From positions 1 to 12,675 of the forward strand of contig CAKTVN010000023.1 in the NCBI GenBank assembly GCA_934623545.1: 12,675 nucleotides of DNA, written 5' to 3'. Position 1 is the first letter of the stretch. Every line of letters starts with the position of its first letter. The position numbers and the translations under genes were made by a program. Source of the DNA: an uncultured Oscillospiraceae bacterium (lineage in GTDB: Bacteria; Bacillota; Clostridia; Oscillospirales; Oscillospiraceae). The notes below the pieces were generated by a model. That model did not search any database and was not told where the DNA came from. It saw only the letters and a list, made by a program, of their open reading frames with translations. Below are positions 6,377 to 12,675 of this stretch, one piece after another.

Positions 6377-7825
6377 ATGGCAAAAATTCTGGTCGGCGGC
6401 ATTTTGCAGGAGACCAATACCTATTCCCCGCTGAAGGAAACCTATGACGCCTTTCAGCAGTACCGCGGCGAAGCGCTTCTGAACTATGCACATACCGCGC
6501 CCGCACGGCTCATTACGCAGGCAGGGCATACGGTCGTTCCCGCTGTCTACGCCAGCATCATTCCATCCGGACTTCTGACAGCGGCAGAATTTGAGCGCTT
6601 TGTAGAGGACTTCCTCAGTTACTGCACCGATGACATCGACGGCATCTGGCTGTCTCTGCACGGCGCCATGACGGTGGAGGAGATCGGCAGCGCTGAGGCT
6701 TATCTGGTGCGCCGCCTGCGCCAGCGCTATGGCGCACAGATGCCGATTTTCGCCTCATTTGACTTCCACGGCAATATGTCGCTGGAACTCGTACAGGAGC
6801 TGAATTATATCGCAGCCTACTATACCGCGCCGCACGTGGATATTTACGAAGCAGGCTGCCGCGCCGTCCGCGCGCTGATCGAGTGCGTGCAGACGCGTAT
6901 CCTGCCGCACAGCTGCTTCATTCCGATCCCGATGGTCATGCCGGGCGAGCTTGTCATAACCGCCGATGAGCCGACCTGCCATTTTCAGCAGGAGCTGCGT
7001 CAAATCGAGCAGGAGACCGGTCTTCAGTCTGTAAATCTCTTCTGCGGCTTCGCCTGGTCTGACTGCCCGCGCAATCGCATGGCGATCACCGTTTCCGACA
7101 GCCGACTGGAGCCCGCCGCGCTTGAGCGCGTCAAAGCTGTCGCGCAGGAAATCTGGGACCGGCGTCATGATTTCACCTATGGCGAAGCAAGGGCAATGCT
7201 TCCAGAGGACGCTGTCCGATTTGCAGCCGAAAGCCCACTCCCGAAGATCTTGATCTCAGACACCGGCGACAACATCACTGCCGGCTGTGCAGGCGATCAG
7301 GCGCTGCTGACCGGTCTCATGATCGAAGGCAGGCTTCAAAACGCACTGGTCGCAGGTCTTGCCGACCGTGAAGCCGTCGCCTGCTGCCATGCCCATGAGA
7401 TCGGTCAGATGCTCACGCTTTCCATCGGCGGCACCATCGATCCGGAGCACAGTACCCGCATCGAGGTGACCGGAGAGCTGATCCTGAAGCGCACCTTTGA
7501 TGCCGAGGAGCTGTCTGTTCCTCTTCGCATCGCTGTTCTGCGCGTGGGCGGCGTAGACATTCTGCTCACGGAACAGCGATACAGCGTTATCTCACGCAAA
7601 CGCATCAATGACACCGGACTGTGCTATGACGATTACCGGATCATTGCTGTAAAGCTCGGCTATCTGTTCCCGGACCTCGCCGCGCAGAAGCCGTGCTCAA
7701 TCCTTGCCATCACCCCGGGAAACGCCTATCAGGATACCGGAAAAATTCCTTATACCGATGGTCCGAAGCGTTATTTCCCGCGCGATACGTTTGATTATAC
7801 GCCGAGATTAGACTGCGAGGCATAA
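6377..7825 (+). CDS. MlrC/M81-family metallohydrolase (microcystinase C-like)
   Basis: A 482-residue protein of the MlrC family (Peptidase_M81 plus MlrC_C domains), whose founding member completes the breakdown of linearised microcystin by cutting an amide bond. The family N-terminus is clear (KILVGGILQETNTYSP, with E12). Likely zinc ligands are D129 and H131 in SFDFHGN and H153 in APHVD; H95 in SLHGAM is also conserved. The C-terminal domain shows DTGDN (295-299) followed by a glycine-rich stretch and GDQALLTGLM. The ATG at 6377 is chosen because GAAAGGAG (6361-6368) precedes it; the frame is open further upstream but there overlaps the previous gene. No signal peptide is seen. Sitting between a CBM9-like gene and a GH2 gene, it probably acts on an amide-containing product of the imported substrate; this is inference. 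Confidence 0.9.
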   Translation: MAKILVGGILQETNTYSPLKETYDAFQQYRGEALLNYAHTAPARLITQAGHTVVPAVYASIIPSGLLTAAEFERFVEDFLSYCTDDIDGIWLSLHGAMTVEEIGSAEAYLVRRLRQRYGAQMPIFASFDFHGNMSLELVQELNYIAAYYTAPHVDIYEAGCRAVRALIECVQTRILPHSCFIPIPMVMPGELVITADEPTCHFQQELRQIEQETGLQSVNLFCGFAWSDCPRNRMAITVSDSRLEPAALERVKAVAQEIWDRRHDFTYGEARAMLPEDAVRFAAESPLPKILISDTGDNITAGCAGDQALLTGLMIEGRLQNALVAGLADREAVACCHAHEIGQMLTLSIGGTIDPEHSTRIEVTGELILKRTFDAEELSVPLRIAVLRVGGVDILLTEQRYSVISRKRINDTGLCYDDYRIIAVKLGYLFPDLAAQKPCSILAITPGNAYQDTGKIPYTDGPKRYFPRDTFDYTPRLDCEA

Positions 7826-7838
7826 TTGTGTAGCAGCC

Positions 7839-7850
7839 AAAAATTCAATC
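7839..7850. repeat. 12-base copy of a promoter-region element ahead of the second GH2 gene
   Basis: AAAAATTCAATC here is identical to 5264-5275, which covers the -35 box of the transporter promoter. It lies in the 69-bp gap between the MlrC-like stop and the GH2 start. It may be a further regulator-binding site or a chance match in AT-rich sequence. Confidence 0.35.
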
Positions 7851-7894
7851 CATTTCGCAGCTGTTATACTCAAAAGAAAAGGAAGGTAACTATT

Positions 7895-10177
7895 ATGAAA
7901 GGCAAAATTCGCTGGAATTTGAACTGGCACTTCTGTGAAGGCTTCTCTGACGAGCGTGTCAAGAGCGGTAGCACCGACGGCATGGAGCCGATCCATCTGC
8001 CGCATCAGGTCAAAACGCTTACCTACAACTGCTTCAGCCATGACGATACCCAAATGATCTCCACCTATGCCAAGCGCTTCACGCTGAACGCTGAAGAGGC
8101 GGCAAAGCGTGCGCTGGTGGAATTTGACGGCGTCATGACCTATTTTGATCTCTATGTCAACGGACAGCTCGCCGGCTCTCACAAGGGCGGTTATTCCCGG
8201 GCGCGCTTTGAAATCACGCCATATGTTCACGAGGGGGAAAACACGCTCTTCGTTATGGTCGATTCCAACGAACGCAACGATATCCCGCCTTTCGGCTGTG
8301 TCATCGACTACATCACCTACGGCGGTATCTACCGTGACGTTAACCTGTATCTGCTGGCGCCGGTTTTTATGACGGATGTTCTGTTCCGCTACGACATGAC
8401 CGGCGAGGATACGGCTGAGGTATATCCGGAATTTTACGTCGACAACGCAGGACCGGCGTTTACCGGCGAGATCGCAGTCACGGTCGCCGACCGCGAGGGA
8501 CGGGAGCTGACCTCTTACAGCCAGGGCGTATCCGTCGCGGCGGGCTGCTCGCAGATCACGCTCGATCGCCGCGCTGTCAGCGGCATCACGCGCTGGGACC
8601 CCGAAAATCCGCATATGTATGTGGTCAGGGCTGTCCTGAAAAAGGACGCACAGGAGCTGGACACCATTGAAGACGACATCGGCTTCCGCACTTATGAATG
8701 CCGCGTCGACGGTCTGTTCGTCAACGGTCGGCGCATCATCCTCGTCGGCATGGATCGCCATCAGTCCTATCCCTACATCGGCTATTCCATCGGCAAGCGC
8801 GCCCAGCGCGCCGACGCCGATCTTCTCAAGCAGTATGGTCTGAACACGGTCCGAACCTCGCACTATATGCAGTCGCAGTACTTCCTTGACCGCTGCGATG
8901 AGATCGGTCTTCTGGTATTTGAAGAGATCCCTGGCTGGCAGTTCATTGGCGACGAAGACTTCAAGCAGGTCGTACTTCAGGATGTACGTTCGATGATCAT
9001 CACGGATTTCAACCATCCCGGCATCTTTATCTGGGGCGTTCGTATCAACGAATCTCTGGATGATGATGACCTGTACACCCGCACCAACGCGCTGGCGCGC
9101 GAGCTTGATCCCAGCCGCTCGACCGGCGGTGTGCGCTGCTACACCCACAGTCATCTGCTTGAGGATGTATATACCATGAACGACTTCTGCCATGCAGGCA
9201 CCTACGGTGGCAAGGGCAGCAGCGCGGGAAGCAGCGGCTCCGATCTGCGGCAGGTCCTGCGGATGCAGCAGGAGGTCACGGGACTTCCCTATAAAGTTCC
9301 CTATATGGTCACAGAGTATATGGGGCACACATATCCCACCAAGCAGTTTGACAACGAATTCGTGCGCGATGAGCACGCACGCCGGCACGCCGATATTCTG
9401 GCGCGTACATTCCTGAAAAACGACTCGCTCGGCTCCATCGGCTGGTGCGCCTTTGACTACAACACGCACGGCGACTACGGCGCAGGCGACAAGATCTGCT
9501 ACCACGGCATTTTTGATATGTTCCGCATTCCGAAATATGCCGCTTATGTCTACCGCACTCAGAAATCTCCGGAGGAAGAGCTGCTGATGCTTCCGATCAC
9601 AGCGTTCTCCCGCGGAGAAAAGCCGCTTTACGGCATCATGCCGTTCCTGGTTCTGACGAACTGCGATTACATTGAGGTCTTCATGTACGGCAAGAGCCTC
9701 GGCTATTTCTATCCCAGCAATCGCTTCTTTGGTCTGCCGCATCCGCCGATCGAGGTCGACGTGGATGTTGATGTGTTCTGGAACGATGTCTGGCAGGATG
9801 GCAAGATCGTCGGTTATCTCGACGGGAAGCCCGTTTCTGAATACAAGTTCCTTCGCGACCCGCACCTTGACGGCTTTACCGTCACGCAGGACGACGCCGT
9901 TATCTCCTCGTCCGAGGTGGATACCGCACGATTTGAGGTCCGTTTTGTCGACCAACTCGGTCACGTCTGCACCTTCTACAACGGCGTCATCGAAATTGAA
10001 ACGGAAGGCGATATCGAGGTCATCGGTCCGAAATTCCTTGCGCCGACCGGCGGTCAGATCGCATTCTGGGTCAAGTCCGTTCCGACCGGAAAGGACAGCA
10101 CCGCCAAGGTCCGCGTCAAGGCGCCCGCACTGAATTATCCGGATCAGGAATTTGAGATCCAGCTGAAAAACGACTGA
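7895..10177 (+). CDS. Glycoside hydrolase family 2 enzyme (beta-galactosidase-like)
   Basis: A 760-residue GH2 enzyme. The ATG at 7895 is preferred because GGAAGG (7881-7886) precedes it; an in-frame TTG at 7826 has no such support. Domains in order: N-terminal sugar-binding jelly roll (about 1-170), Ig-like domain (about 175-275), TIM barrel from about GMDRHQSYPY, and a beta-rich C-terminal part. The acid/base is E386 in NHPGIFIWGVRINES and the nucleophile is E474 in VPYMVTEYMGH. Against the paralog at 1-1780 it carries nine extra residues between the two catalytic glutamates, in a Gly/Ser-rich loop at about 438-450. No signal peptide is seen, so it should act on imported substrate. It is last in its operon, closed by the hairpin at 10186-10214. 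The sugar specificity cannot be decided from sequence. Confidence 0.95.
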   Translation: MKGKIRWNLNWHFCEGFSDERVKSGSTDGMEPIHLPHQVKTLTYNCFSHDDTQMISTYAKRFTLNAEEAAKRALVEFDGVMTYFDLYVNGQLAGSHKGGYSRARFEITPYVHEGENTLFVMVDSNERNDIPPFGCVIDYITYGGIYRDVNLYLLAPVFMTDVLFRYDMTGEDTAEVYPEFYVDNAGPAFTGEIAVTVADREGRELTSYSQGVSVAAGCSQITLDRRAVSGITRWDPENPHMYVVRAVLKKDAQELDTIEDDIGFRTYECRVDGLFVNGRRIILVGMDRHQSYPYIGYSIGKRAQRADADLLKQYGLNTVRTSHYMQSQYFLDRCDEIGLLVFEEIPGWQFIGDEDFKQVVLQDVRSMIITDFNHPGIFIWGVRINESLDDDDLYTRTNALARELDPSRSTGGVRCYTHSHLLEDVYTMNDFCHAGTYGGKGSSAGSSGSDLRQVLRMQQEVTGLPYKVPYMVTEYMGHTYPTKQFDNEFVRDEHARRHADILARTFLKNDSLGSIGWCAFDYNTHGDYGAGDKICYHGIFDMFRIPKYAAYVYRTQKSPEEELLMLPITAFSRGEKPLYGIMPFLVLTNCDYIEVFMYGKSLGYFYPSNRFFGLPHPPIEVDVDVDVFWNDVWQDGKIVGYLDGKPVSEYKFLRDPHLDGFTVTQDDAVISSSEVDTARFEVRFVDQLGHVCTFYNGVIEIETEGDIEVIGPKFLAPTGGQIAFWVKSVPTGKDSTAKVRVKAPALNYPDQEFEIQLKND

Positions 10178-10185
10178 GCTTCGCG

Positions 10186-10214
10186 CTGCGGCAGGGCTCT
10201 TCCCCCTGCCGCAG
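10186..10214 (+). terminator. Hairpin terminator after the second GH2 gene
   Basis: CTGCGGCAGGG (10186-10196) pairs perfectly with CCCTGCCGCAG (10204-10214) around a 7-base loop, starting 9 bases after the GH2 stop. The following ATTTCT is only weakly T-rich, so termination may be incomplete or helped by Rho, but the position fits the end of the operon. Confidence 0.8.
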
Positions 10215-10290
10215 ATTTCTGCACTGTGTCTGTGCGCATTGGTGCCGGATAAAATGGCAGTAATCATTAAAGTAAAAGCGAAATTATGTA

Positions 10291-10319
10291 TTGAAGAATC
10301 GACGAGCGTCTGATATGCT
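10291..10319 (+). promoter_or_regulatory. Promoter of the LacI-type regulator gene (extended -10)
   Basis: TTGAAG (10291-10296), a 17-bp spacer and TATGCT (10314-10319), with TG at 10311-10312 giving an extended -10 box. TTAAAGTAAAA just upstream (about 10267-10277) resembles the TTTTAGTAAAAT element of the divergent region, hinting at self-regulation. The leader would be about 55 bases. Confidence 0.6.
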
Positions 10320-10381
10320 ATATTGTGGAAGGATGATGCAGCAATTCTAAATCTTGTATCATTTATCCGGAGGAGGCGGCG

Positions 10382-11419
10382 ATGGCAACTTTACGAGAGC
10401 TATCGGAGTGCACAGGTTACTCCGTTGCAACGATTTCCAGAATTCTGAACGGGGACGTAAAACTCTCCGTTTCAGACGAGACCAGGCGGAAGGTTCTGGA
10501 AGAGGCGGCACGGCTGAACTATTCCGCTACGCGCAGCCGCCGCGGCCGTACGCCGAAACAATCGCTGTGCATCGGCGTTGCCGAGCAGATGACACCGGCG
10601 CAGCAGCTGGAAGAGCCATTCTATCTATATCTGAGCAGCTACGTCCGTCAGGAATGCCTTGACAAAAAATACACATATGTCCCCCTCGACCGACGTGAAG
10701 ACGGCTTTTACACCAATAATGCAAATCGTTTGAGCGGCATTATTGCCGTGGGACGTTTTCCGCCGAACGACGTAAAATCCTTAGGCGCCCTTTCTCCGAA
10801 TCTGGTGTTTCTGGATTCTTCTCCGTTGGAGAGCCTGTACGATTCGGTCGTATTGGGCTATGAGCTTGGCATTTCGCTTGCTCTGGAGCATCTTTTCAAC
10901 TTTCATCATAAACGCATCGCCTTCGTCGGTCCAAGCTATAACATCAGTGAGCGTCACCATCTTGAGCCAGAGATACGCCGCCAGATTTTCATCCGCCTGA
11001 TGAAGTCGCATGACTTGTTCGATCCACTGCTTCTTTTGGAGACGCCGATGCTCAAAAACGAATCGCACAAAACGGTGGCACGCTTTCTGAAAAGTGGTAT
11101 TCCATGCCCTACGGCATTTCTGTGCGCAAATGAGGAAAGCGCCATCGGTACGCTTGCCGCGCTGAAGGAAGCGAGGCTGTCCGTTCCAAAGGACGTTTCC
11201 GTTGTATCCTTTGACGATACGCCGCAGTCCACGCTCATTGAACCGCTGCTGACATCCGTTTCCACACACGTTGAAGAGATGTCCAAAACGGCGCTGCGCC
11301 TGCTTTCCGAGCGCGCCAGCTATGGAACGGAGCGCCCCGTTCGCACCATTCCTCTGAAGATCGTCGTTCCACCGTCGCTTGTTGTCCGCGACAGCACCGG
11401 CGAAGCTCGTGCCGACTGA
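10382..11419 (+). CDS. LacI/GalR-family transcriptional regulator (EbgR/MsmR-like)
   Basis: A 345-residue regulator. The helix-turn-helix is at about 3-24 (TLRELSECTGYSVATISRIL), followed by the usual DETRRKVLEEAARLNY. The ligand domain of periplasmic-binding-protein type starts near residue 62 and ends with the characteristic VSVVSFDDT and the TSVSTHVEEM region. The beginning resembles E. coli EbgR, the repressor of a GH2 beta-galactosidase gene. The hinge is unusual: in place of the common PNxxARxL there is SATRSRRGRTPK, very basic and without the leucine that normally inserts into the operator centre. GGAGGAGG (10369-10376) fixes the start. It has its own promoter. Its position beside two GH2/transport operons makes it their likely regulator, probably released by a substrate sugar. 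Confidence 0.93.
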   Translation: MATLRELSECTGYSVATISRILNGDVKLSVSDETRRKVLEEAARLNYSATRSRRGRTPKQSLCIGVAEQMTPAQQLEEPFYLYLSSYVRQECLDKKYTYVPLDRREDGFYTNNANRLSGIIAVGRFPPNDVKSLGALSPNLVFLDSSPLESLYDSVVLGYELGISLALEHLFNFHHKRIAFVGPSYNISERHHLEPEIRRQIFIRLMKSHDLFDPLLLLETPMLKNESHKTVARFLKSGIPCPTAFLCANEESAIGTLAALKEARLSVPKDVSVVSFDDTPQSTLIEPLLTSVSTHVEEMSKTALRLLSERASYGTERPVRTIPLKIVVPPSLVVRDSTGEARAD

Positions 11420-11440
11420 AGCATATTATACTGATATTCA

Positions 11441-11477
11441 ATTAAAAACTTTCATTCATGGAATGGAAGTTTTTAAT
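11441..11477. repeat. Hairpin 1 of the array: 17-bp stem, 3-base loop
   Basis: ATTAAAAACTTTCATTC (11441-11457) pairs with GAATGGAAGTTTTTAAT (11461-11477) around ATG. All 17 positions pair in the plus-strand RNA, one as a G-U wobble. It starts 21 bases after the LacI-type stop. Confidence 0.9.
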
Positions 11478-11498
11478 ATGAAGATCATTATGAGACGA

Positions 11499-11529
11499 GA
11501 TTCCGTGATTTTATCAAAATCACGGAATC
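11499..11529. repeat. Hairpin 2 of the array: perfect 14-bp stem, 3-base loop
   Basis: GATTCCGTGATTTT (11499-11512) and AAAATCACGGAATC (11516-11529) are perfectly complementary around ATC. It ends exactly where hairpin 3 begins. Confidence 0.92.
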
Positions 11530-11550
11530 GGTTACGCCAAAGGCGGAACC
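11530..11550. repeat. Hairpin 3 of the array: 9-position stem with one mismatch, 3-base loop
   Basis: GGTTACGCC (11530-11538) and GGCGGAACC (11542-11550) pair around AAA except for one A/G mismatch in the middle. It abuts hairpin 2 on the left and hairpin 4 on the right. Confidence 0.85.
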
Positions 11551-11577
11551 TTTCTGATTAAAGAATTTAATCAGAAA
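11551..11577. repeat. Hairpin 4 of the array: perfect 12-bp stem, 3-base loop
   Basis: TTTCTGATTAAA (11551-11562) and TTTAATCAGAAA (11566-11577) are perfectly complementary around GAA. It directly follows hairpin 3. Confidence 0.92.
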
Positions 11578-11586
11578 ATAGTATTA

Positions 11587-11617
11587 CAAAAAGCAAGCCG
11601 GACTTCTGTCCGGCTTG
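11587..11617 (-). terminator. Hairpin 5 of the array: terminator-like, best oriented for the minus strand
   Basis: CAAGCCGGAC (11594-11603) and GTCCGGCTTG (11608-11617) form a perfect 10-bp stem with a 4-base loop. Read on the minus strand it is followed by CTTTTTG, the form of an intrinsic terminator. On the plus strand it is followed only by TTCCTCGC, so it would be a weak terminator for the LacI-type gene. No minus-strand gene ending here is recognised. Confidence 0.65.
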
Positions 11618-11658
11618 TTCCTCGCTTGCCTTGATCTTGTTTTGAAAGGAGTTTTTCC

Positions 11659-12573
11659 ATGTCCTCCGAGGCTCTGTCCGTCGTGCCGCGCAAACGCATT
11701 CCTGGCGCAGTATTTCTCTGCTGTGTCGAAACCTACTGGGGGCTGACAACAGTCCTGATGAAGTTTGCGCTGGATTATATGTCCTCTATGACCTATATCA
11801 TGCTCCGCTTTGTCATCGCCGGGACGTTGATCCTGCTTCTCTTTGGTCGAAGGCTCTGGCTTGCGCGGAGCCGAAGGCTGTTCCTGCATGGATTTATACT
11901 GGGTCTGCTTCAGGTCATTCCGTTGGAATGCACGGTGCTGGCACTGAACTATACGTCCGCTTCCAACTCCATCTTTATTGCGCAGCTGAGCTTTGTCCTT
12001 GTTCCGTTGATGGAATGTATCTATCGGAGGCAGCTTCCCAGTCGTCTGCTTGCGCTGACCGCACTTTCGCTGATAATCGGTCTTGCCATTTTCGCAAGCC
12101 CCACAGAAATTCTGAATTTCGGAAATCTCATCTGCCTGATCTCCGCCGTTTTCAATTCCCTTTCCATTCTTGCTGTGCGAAAGTATGTGCAGTTTGATTC
12201 CCCGCTTCTGTTGGGCGCAGTTCAGCTCGTCACGAGCGGTCTGGTCGGTTTTCTGATCTGGCTGCCGCAGCGCGGCGGCGTGCTCTGGTGCAGCCAAACG
12301 ATCTGGATCCTGCTGCTGACCTCTGTTGTGGGCTCCACCGGCGGATACCTGATTTATATCTTCGGTCAGGCACGCACCGAACCGATCACCGTCTCCTTTC
12401 TCGCTCTGCTTCAGCCCATTTTCGCGATGATTGGCGCTGCCGTCTTTGTCGATCCGCAGGGGCACACAGAGCCCATACGGTGGCATATGCTTGTTGGAAC
12501 GGTCATCATTCTGGCAGCGTTGAGCAACTACATTCGCAAAACCGCCGTCTTGGAGAGCACATCGCCCACCTGA
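11659..12573 (+). CDS. EamA/RhaT-family (DMT superfamily) transporter
   Basis: A 304-residue membrane protein with the two-repeat build of EamA-type drug/metabolite transporters, expected to have ten membrane helices. The first repeat covers about residues 14-145 and the second about 150-290. Family-typical places include the early VETYWGLTTVLMKFALDY stretch, the ALNYTSASNSIFIAQ segment, and SFLALLQPIFAMIGAAVF in the second repeat. AAAGGAG (11645-11651) fixes the start. Such proteins export or import small metabolites (amino acids, sugars, drugs); the substrate cannot be inferred. It lies downstream of the hairpin array and is probably transcribed separately from the sugar genes, so a part in the same pathway is possible but not shown. 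Confidence 0.92.
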   Translation: MSSEALSVVPRKRIPGAVFLCCVETYWGLTTVLMKFALDYMSSMTYIMLRFVIAGTLILLLFGRRLWLARSRRLFLHGFILGLLQVIPLECTVLALNYTSASNSIFIAQLSFVLVPLMECIYRRQLPSRLLALTALSLIIGLAIFASPTEILNFGNLICLISAVFNSLSILAVRKYVQFDSPLLLGAVQLVTSGLVGFLIWLPQRGGVLWCSQTIWILLLTSVVGSTGGYLIYIFGQARTEPITVSFLALLQPIFAMIGAAVFVDPQGHTEPIRWHMLVGTVIILAALSNYIRKTAVLESTSPT

Positions 12574-12593
12574 GCTGCGGCGTATAAGCATAT

Positions 12594-12675
12594 GTGTGCA
12601 ATAAGCCCCCGGCGCATGAGATCCCGGAGGACTACCTTGCCGATGAAACCTTTGCCGCCATTCTGAAAGAAGCGG
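12594..12675 (+). CDS. Possible 5' end of a further gene, cut by the right edge
   Basis: From a GTG at 12594 the frame stays open to the edge and reads like coding sequence (HEIPEDYLADETFAAILKE). A stop at 12585-12587 closes the frame upstream. There is no clear ribosome binding site before the GTG, and the more obvious ATG nearby (12592) runs into a stop at about 12666. The opposite strand is also open here, so this call is weak. Confidence 0.25.
   Translation, partial: MCNKPPAHEIPEDYLADETFAAILKEA

Larger units (their letters stand above)
11420..11658. other. AT-rich intergenic region carrying an array of five different tight hairpins
   Basis: The 239 bp between the LacI-type gene and the DMT transporter gene are almost entirely taken up by inverted repeats: 11441-11477, 11499-11529, 11530-11550, 11551-11577 and 11594-11617. 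The middle three abut with no base between them. The first four have 3-base loops and the last a 4-base loop, and all stems differ in sequence, so this is not a repeated unit. Possible readings are a structured RNA, a stack of 3'-end or termination hairpins, or a DNA-level (cruciform) site. No promoter for the downstream gene could be picked out with confidence. Confidence 0.75.

Noticed and set aside
5583..6506. Minus-strand open frame opposite the CBM9-like and MlrC-like genes
   Set aside because: It overlaps two well-supported plus-strand genes, lacks a good start signal and shows no known motif.
7808..10267. An 819-residue open frame on the minus strand opposite the second GH2 gene
   Set aside because: It lies antisense to a gene with clear catalytic motifs and a good ribosome binding site. 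Its protein has no recognisable domain. Long antisense frames arise here because the genes avoid codons such as TTA, CTA and TCA, which would read as stops on the other strand.
11427..11432. TATACT after the LacI-type gene as a -10 box
   Set aside because: No acceptable -35 sequence lies at 16-18 bp upstream.
11379..11561. Small plus-strand frame spanning the end of the LacI-type gene and the hairpin array
   Set aside because: Its sequence is dictated by the inverted repeats, there is no ribosome binding site before the internal ATG, and the composition is not protein-like.
11441..11617. Hairpin array considered as a CRISPR array or tandem repeat
   Set aside because: The palindromes differ from each other in sequence and length; there are no repeated units with spacers and no cas genes.
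11584..12591. Minus-strand open frame opposite the DMT transporter gene
   Set aside because: Its product is low-complexity in polar residues, typical of the antisense of a membrane protein. The plus-strand gene has a strong ribosome binding site and EamA features.

Overview
The window looks like a chromosomal carbohydrate-use locus from a Gram-positive, Clostridia-type anaerobe, most likely of the gut Oscillospiraceae/Ruminococcaceae kind. This taxonomic call is inference. It rests on fairly GC-rich coding DNA with AT-rich intergenic regions, strong AGGAGG-type ribosome binding sites, a lipoprotein sugar-binding protein, CUT1 permeases with no dedicated ATPase, and the style of the GH2 and LacI proteins.

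Layout. The left half, on the minus strand, reads from about 5250 down to 1: a solute-binding lipoprotein (5124-3763), a perfect intercistronic stem-loop, two CUT1 permeases of MalF and MalG type (3639-2737 and 2733-1909), and a family 2 glycoside hydrolase (1780 to the left edge, C-terminus cut off). A roughly 425-bp AT-rich control region (5125-5549) follows. It carries two face-to-face sigma70-type promoters with 17-bp spacers and several repeated or palindromic operator-like elements. The plus strand then carries a CBM9-like protein (5550-6353), an MlrC/M81-family metallohydrolase (6377-7825) and a second GH2 enzyme (7895-10177) paralogous to the first, closed by a strong hairpin. A LacI/EbgR-like regulator with its own promoter follows (10382-11419). 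After it comes an unusual run of five different tight hairpins (11441-11617, three of them exactly abutting), then an EamA/DMT-type transporter (11659-12573) and an unresolved stretch at the right edge.

How it may work together (inference). The binding protein and permeases would import an oligosaccharide or glycoconjugate, powered by a shared MsmX-type ATPase encoded elsewhere. The two GH2 enzymes have no signal peptide and would remove glycosyl groups in the cytoplasm. The CBM9-like protein and the MlrC-like hydrolase suggest the substrate may not be a plain sugar but may carry an amide or peptide-like part. The LacI-type protein is the obvious candidate to control both divergent promoters.

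Most unusual items: the abutting hairpin array at 11441-11617; the coupling of an MlrC-like enzyme and a signal-less CBM9-like protein with paired GH2 paralogs; and the repeated A/T-rich element that sits inside one divergent promoter and just past the predicted start of the other.
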